Shown piece after piece: positions 34,019 to 37,234 of a stretch of DNA of 37,234 bases; position 1 is the stretch's first letter; each line of letters begins with the position of its first letter. Made by a program: the position numbers and the translations under genes. The notes below the pieces were generated by a model that searched no databases, had not been told where the DNA came from, and saw only the letters and a list, made by a program, of their open reading frames with translations. The DNA is from Rodentibacter rarus (GTDB lineage Bacteria > Pseudomonadota > Gammaproteobacteria > Enterobacterales > Pasteurellaceae). The stretch spans positions 1 to 37,234 of the forward strand of contig NZ_MLHJ01000026.1 of NCBI RefSeq assembly GCF_001998965.1, given 5' to 3'.

Positions 34019-34061
34019 GGACTAAGTTTCTAGATTTAACAGAACTTAGTCCTTCTTTTTA
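34019..34061 (+). terminator. Terminator of ilvE
   Basis: GGACTAAGTTTCT and AGAACTTAGTCC pair (one extra T) around a short AT loop and continue into TTCTTTTTATTT, 84 bases after the ilvE stop. The stem is long and could also stop minus-strand transcription from pdxT. Confidence 0.75.
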
Positions 34062-34100
34062 TTTAATAAGCGCATTATTGACGAGGAAGAAATCCTTTTC

Positions 34101-34685
34101 TTATCGTAACATCCCCAAAAATAATTCCATAATTGCCGTATTTGCCGTCAATTCCGGATGGAAAGCGCAAGCGAGCAAATTATCTTGCCTTGCTAATACC
34201 GTATTCCCATCAAACTCAGCCAAACTTTCCACCTTTTCCCCATTAAAATTCACAATATAGGGGGCTCGAATAAAAACAGCAGGAAAAGGGGCTGAGAAAC
34301 CGCTTATCATAAGATCCGTCTGAAAACTGTCAATTTGCCGACCAAAAGCATTGCGTTGCACTTCAATATCCATCAGCCCTAAATGCACTGTTGGATCATC
34401 TTTAAGCTGTTTTGCTAATAAAATCATTCCAGCACAAGTCCCGAATATGCCTTTTCCTTGTGCGTGGAAAGTTTTAATGACTTCAAATAAGCCATTTTTT
34501 CGCATTAACTTACCCATCGCCGTGCTTTCGCCACCGGGTAAAACCAAGCCATCGCAGAGGGTTAAATCCTCCGGATTTTTCACCATTACTGACTTAGCGC
34601 CAAGCTGTTCAATTTGCTGGCAATGTTCACTCACGGCTCCCTGTAATGCCAATACGCCAACGGTTAAATTTGCATAACTTTTCAT
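34101..34685 (-). CDS. pdxT: Pyridoxal 5'-phosphate synthase glutaminase subunit PdxT
   Basis: PdxT releases ammonia from glutamine and channels it to PdxS for direct PLP synthesis. The triad is Cys84 in IFGTCAGM, and His176 and Glu178 in AFHPELT; the glycine loop is PGGESTAMGKL. The start is taken at 34685 (MKSYANLTVGVLALQGAVSEH, 194 residues), one base after the pdxS stop; the longer frame to 34739 overlaps pdxS. The two subunits are therefore translated together. Confidence 0.95.
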   Translation of the reverse strand: MKSYANLTVGVLALQGAVSEHCQQIEQLGAKSVMVKNPEDLTLCDGLVLPGGESTAMGKLMRKNGLFEVIKTFHAQGKGIFGTCAGMILLAKQLKDDPTVHLGLMDIEVQRNAFGRQIDSFQTDLMISGFSAPFPAVFIRAPYIVNFNGEKVESLAEFDGNTVLARQDNLLACAFHPELTANTAIMELFLGMLR

Positions 34686-34686
34686 T

Positions 34687-35577
34687 TTACCAACCACGAT
34701 CCTGCATTCTTTCTGCGGCTGATAAGCGTGAAATTTCAATGCCTTTCATGGCTTCACCTAAATCTTCCGATAAGCGGGCTATCAAATCGTAGTCTTGATA
34801 ATGGGTGGTGGCTTCAACAATAGCCCGCGCAAATTTTTCAGGGTTTTCCGATTTAAAAATTCCCGATCCGACAAAGACGCCATCAGCCCCTAATTCCATC
34901 ATTAATGCTGCATCTGCCGGTGTAGCAACACCACCTGCCGCAAAATTTACCACCGGTAATTTCCCTAAGGTTTTGATTTGTAATAATAACTCAAAAGGTG
35001 CGCCAAGATTTTTTGCCTCTGTCATCAATTCATCATGGCTCATAGCAACAACTTTACGCACCTGTGCATTCACTTTCCGTATATGGCGAACGGCTTCAAC
35101 GATATTGCCTGTCCCCGGTTCACCTTTTGTTCTCAACATAGATGCCCCTTCACCAATACGGCGTAATGCTTCGCCTAAATCACGACAACCACAAACAAAA
35201 GGAACCTTATATTCACTTTTGAGTAGATGAAATTCCTCATCCGCCGGGGTTAATACTTCACTTTCATCAATATAATCAACCCCCATGGCTTCCAACACCC
35301 TGGCCTCTGTGATATGCCCAATTCGTGCTTTTGCCATCACAGGAATAGAAACGGCATTCACCACCTCTTTAATAATTTTCGGGTTCGCCATTCTTGCCAC
35401 CCCACCTGCTGCACGAATATCAGAAGGTACACGCTCTAATGCCATCACTGCCACTGCCCCTGCGGCTTCTGCAATGCGTGCTTGCTCGGCATTGATCACA
35501 TCCATAATCACACCGCCCTTTTGCATTTGCGCCATACCACGTTTTACGATGTCTGACCCTATTACTGTGTAAGTCAT
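34687..35577 (-). CDS. pdxS: Pyridoxal 5'-phosphate synthase subunit PdxS
   Basis: PdxS builds PLP from ribose 5-phosphate, glyceraldehyde 3-phosphate and ammonia, as a (beta/alpha)8 barrel assembling into dodecamers. The two working lysines are Lys83 in VMAKARIGH and Lys151 in RTKGEPGTG, and Asp26 lies in MDVINAEQA. The start at 35577 ([14 protein letters not shown], 296 residues) has a strong AAAGGAGAA; the extra 17 codons upstream are non-coding leader. It is one of the most conserved bacterial proteins and is unmistakable here. Confidence 0.97.
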   Translation of the reverse strand: MTYTVIGSDIVKRGMAQMQKGGVIMDVINAEQARIAEAAGAVAVMALERVPSDIRAAGGVARMANPKIIKEVVNAVSIPVMAKARIGHITEARVLEAMGVDYIDESEVLTPADEEFHLLKSEYKVPFVCGCRDLGEALRRIGEGASMLRTKGEPGTGNIVEAVRHIRKVNAQVRKVVAMSHDELMTEAKNLGAPFELLLQIKTLGKLPVVNFAAGGVATPADAALMMELGADGVFVGSGIFKSENPEKFARAIVEATTHYQDYDLIARLSEDLGEAMKGIEISRLSAAERMQDRGW

Positions 35578-35680
35578 ACTGCTTCTCCTTTTTAGTATTG
35601 ATAAAAAAACGACTGGCATTTTGCACAAGAACAGATATGATTAAAAGTGTCAATTTTAGATAAAATGATGAGGTCAGATT

Positions 35681-37084
35681 ATGCAGAAAATTGCTTACCA
35701 TCTGGATAAAAATGCCAAACTCCCCCTCTACGAACAGCTTTACCAAAAAATTAAACAAGCCATTCACCAGCAGGAATTAAGCATTGGCGATAAACTCCCT
35801 TCTAAACGCAAGCTTTGCCAACATTTGCGCATTAGCCAAAACACTGTAGAAAATGCCTATGCCCAACTGATTGCAGAAGGTTATATCGACACTCAACCAA
35901 GACGGGGATTTTATGTTTGTTTCCAATCGGAATTCACTTTTCCCCAATCCCCTCCTACAGTGCAGAGCAAGCATCAGCATTTACCGATGAATGATAAGTG
36001 GATTGACTTTAATCCCAATCGCATTGACACTCAGCATTTTCCTTTTCAGCAATGGAAAAAAAGCGGTCAAATGCTTTACCACACCTCACAGCAACATTTA
36101 TTAACCCTCAATGATCCACTGGGTGATCTCAATTTACGTCAACAAATTGCACATTACCTTTCGGCTTCAAGAGGAATTCATTGTCAAGCAGAACATATAA
36201 TGATTGGCGCCGGTTTTGAATACTGTATTCAACATTTAATTTTACTTTTTAACCAGCTCTATCCTCATCAATCTCTTAATTATGCGATAGAAGATTATGG
36301 CTATCCTAAAGTAGAAAAAATATTAACCCTTTATCAAAAAAATCAGATCAAACTTCCTCTTAATTCGCAATATCAATTAGATTTAACTTTCTTAGCAAAA
36401 CAAAAGATCAATATCGCTTATATTACGCCCTCTAACTTATATCCCTTTGGCGAAATTATTCCTATCTCGCAACGGCAAACCTTGTTGGAATGGGCAAATG
36501 AACAACCCGATCGATTTATTATTGAAGATGATTACGACAGTGAATTTCGTTATAAAGGCAAACCGATCCCGGCATTAAAAAGCCTTGATCAACATAATAA
36601 GGTGATTTATTTAGGGTCATTTTCTAAACTACTTATGCCTTCGTTACGTATTACTTTTATGGTATTACCCCCACAATTATTCGCCTTTTATCAGCAATAT
36701 TGCGCCTATTTCCACTGTCCGATTTCTCGTTTTGAGCAACAAAGATTGGCAACATTTATTCAAGAAGGCTATTTTGAAAAACATATTCATCGTATGCGAA
36801 AAATCTATCGGAAAAAAATGGAACTGCTTTGCCAGTTATTAGCGCCCTATAAAAAGCATATCCGATACTATGGGGAAAATTCCGGATTTCATTTACTCAT
36901 CGAATTACTCAATGAATCTCGTTCATTGGATGAATTAGTAGGTTTAGCCAAACAAAAAGCGATGATTATTTACCCGGTTTATTATCAACAAAGAACACTC
37001 TTTAGCTTAGGATTTGGACATTTATCTGAGCAATCATTGATAGAGGGAGTCAATCATCTCTTGAAAATTTGGATAAAAGCGTAA
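35681..37084 (+). CDS. pdxR: MocR-type regulator PdxR
   Basis: PdxR is a GntR/MocR fusion that senses PLP and controls the divergent pdxST operon. The 467-residue protein has an N-terminal winged helix (about 10-78, with LPSKRKLCQHLRISQNTVENAY) and a fold-type I aminotransferase-like domain with the PLP lysine Lys316 in YLGSFSKLLMP and Asp284/Asp285 in IIEDDYDSEF. The 103-base spacer to pdxS must carry the operator; a minus-strand TTGACA (35653-35648) is a candidate -35 for pdxS, but I find no clean -10 or repeat. In known systems PLP weakens activation. Confidence 0.92.
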   Translation: MQKIAYHLDKNAKLPLYEQLYQKIKQAIHQQELSIGDKLPSKRKLCQHLRISQNTVENAYAQLIAEGYIDTQPRRGFYVCFQSEFTFPQSPPTVQSKHQHLPMNDKWIDFNPNRIDTQHFPFQQWKKSGQMLYHTSQQHLLTLNDPLGDLNLRQQIAHYLSASRGIHCQAEHIMIGAGFEYCIQHLILLFNQLYPHQSLNYAIEDYGYPKVEKILTLYQKNQIKLPLNSQYQLDLTFLAKQKINIAYITPSNLYPFGEIIPISQRQTLLEWANEQPDRFIIEDDYDSEFRYKGKPIPALKSLDQHNKVIYLGSFSKLLMPSLRITFMVLPPQLFAFYQQYCAYFHCPISRFEQQRLATFIQEGYFEKHIHRMRKIYRKKMELLCQLLAPYKKHIRYYGENSGFHLLIELLNESRSLDELVGLAKQKAMIIYPVYYQQRTLFSLGFGHLSEQSLIEGVNHLLKIWIKA

Positions 37085-37101
37085 CTTGGGCTTGCCGGTG
37101 A

Positions 37102-37132
37102 GCGATTTTATTTTGTTGAAAATAAAATTCGC
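37102..37132. repeat. Inverted repeat after pdxR
   Basis: GCGATTTTATTTT and AAAATAAAATTCGC pair almost perfectly around GTTG. There is no clear T-run after it, so it may be a weak terminator of pdxR or only a stable hairpin. Confidence 0.4.
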
Positions 37133-37195
37133 CAGCCTGTTGTTTGAAAAGTTAGTTGTATTTAGTCATAAAAAAATCCGGTATTATGCAGCAGT

Positions 37196-37234
37196 TGCAC
37201 AACATTACTTTTTTGTTATCTTGTAGGGACACAC
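37196..37234. repeat. Second, truncated copy of the dispersed repeat
   Basis: The last 39 bases repeat the first 39 of the window: TGCACAA, a variable six-base patch, then the T-rich GTTATCTTGTAGGGACACAC. Only the start of the first palindromic arm is included before the window ends. Confidence 0.75.

Noticed and set aside
1-37234. Window as a circular molecule closed at the shared end sequence
   Set aside because: The two ends differ in a six-base patch and by one base in the T-run, so they are separate repeat copies; gene content is chromosomal.

Overview
The window looks like a chromosomal segment of a Pasteurellaceae bacterium. The nine-base DNA-uptake signal AAGTGCGGT or its complement occurs at about twenty places. 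Base composition is AT-rich, and gene content and neighbourhoods (gcvA/gcvB, pdxR/pdxST, ridA-zapG, opacity-type porin, metK, rlmKL, rlmM) fit Haemophilus/Aggregatibacter. Hydrogenase-maturation genes together with a two-partner-secretion (TPS) locus make Aggregatibacter or a close relative my best guess, but the species cannot be fixed from sequence alone.

Layout. 1-210 holds a hairpin-type dispersed repeat whose beginning reappears at the very end of the window (37196-37234). 211-3615 (minus): membrane LtaS/MdoB-like sulfatase-fold enzyme, Sel1-repeat protein and YwiC-like membrane protein. 3737-4577 (plus): RidA-family protein and zapG. 4748-8125: hydrogenase maturation genes, hypA on plus and hypB-hypD-hypE on minus, with FNR-like sites in front of both units and no hypC or hypF. 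8378-10780 (minus): opacity-family porin, sprT and metK with a MetJ-type operator. 10856-13037: pabA divergent from pabB-pabC. 13106-19032 (minus): CDF cation transporter, rlmKL, znuA, tcdA and mltA. 19336-22356 (plus): a large TonB-dependent haem-protein/iron receptor under a Fur-box-like promoter.

22418-30283 is the accessory part. It is a TPS / contact-dependent-inhibition (CDI)-like locus on the minus strand: a TpsB transporter, a shortened CdiA-like exoprotein with a toxin-like C-terminus, a CPCC-type putative immunity protein, an orphan toxin tail with a second putative immunity gene, and a frameshifted fragment of another CdiA pre-toxin region. The block lies between two 145-bp direct copies of the terminator-plus-promoter region of initiator tRNA-fMet; only the right copy still leads into the tRNA (30297-30373). 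This suggests the locus was inserted, or arose by duplication, between the receptor gene and the tRNA.

30459-37084 returns to housekeeping genes: rlmM, gcvA, the divergent small RNA gcvB, ilvE with a possible GcvB pairing site in its leader, and the vitamin B6 module pdxT-pdxS facing away from its regulator pdxR. No insertion-sequence transposase, phage gene, rRNA or CRISPR array was seen.
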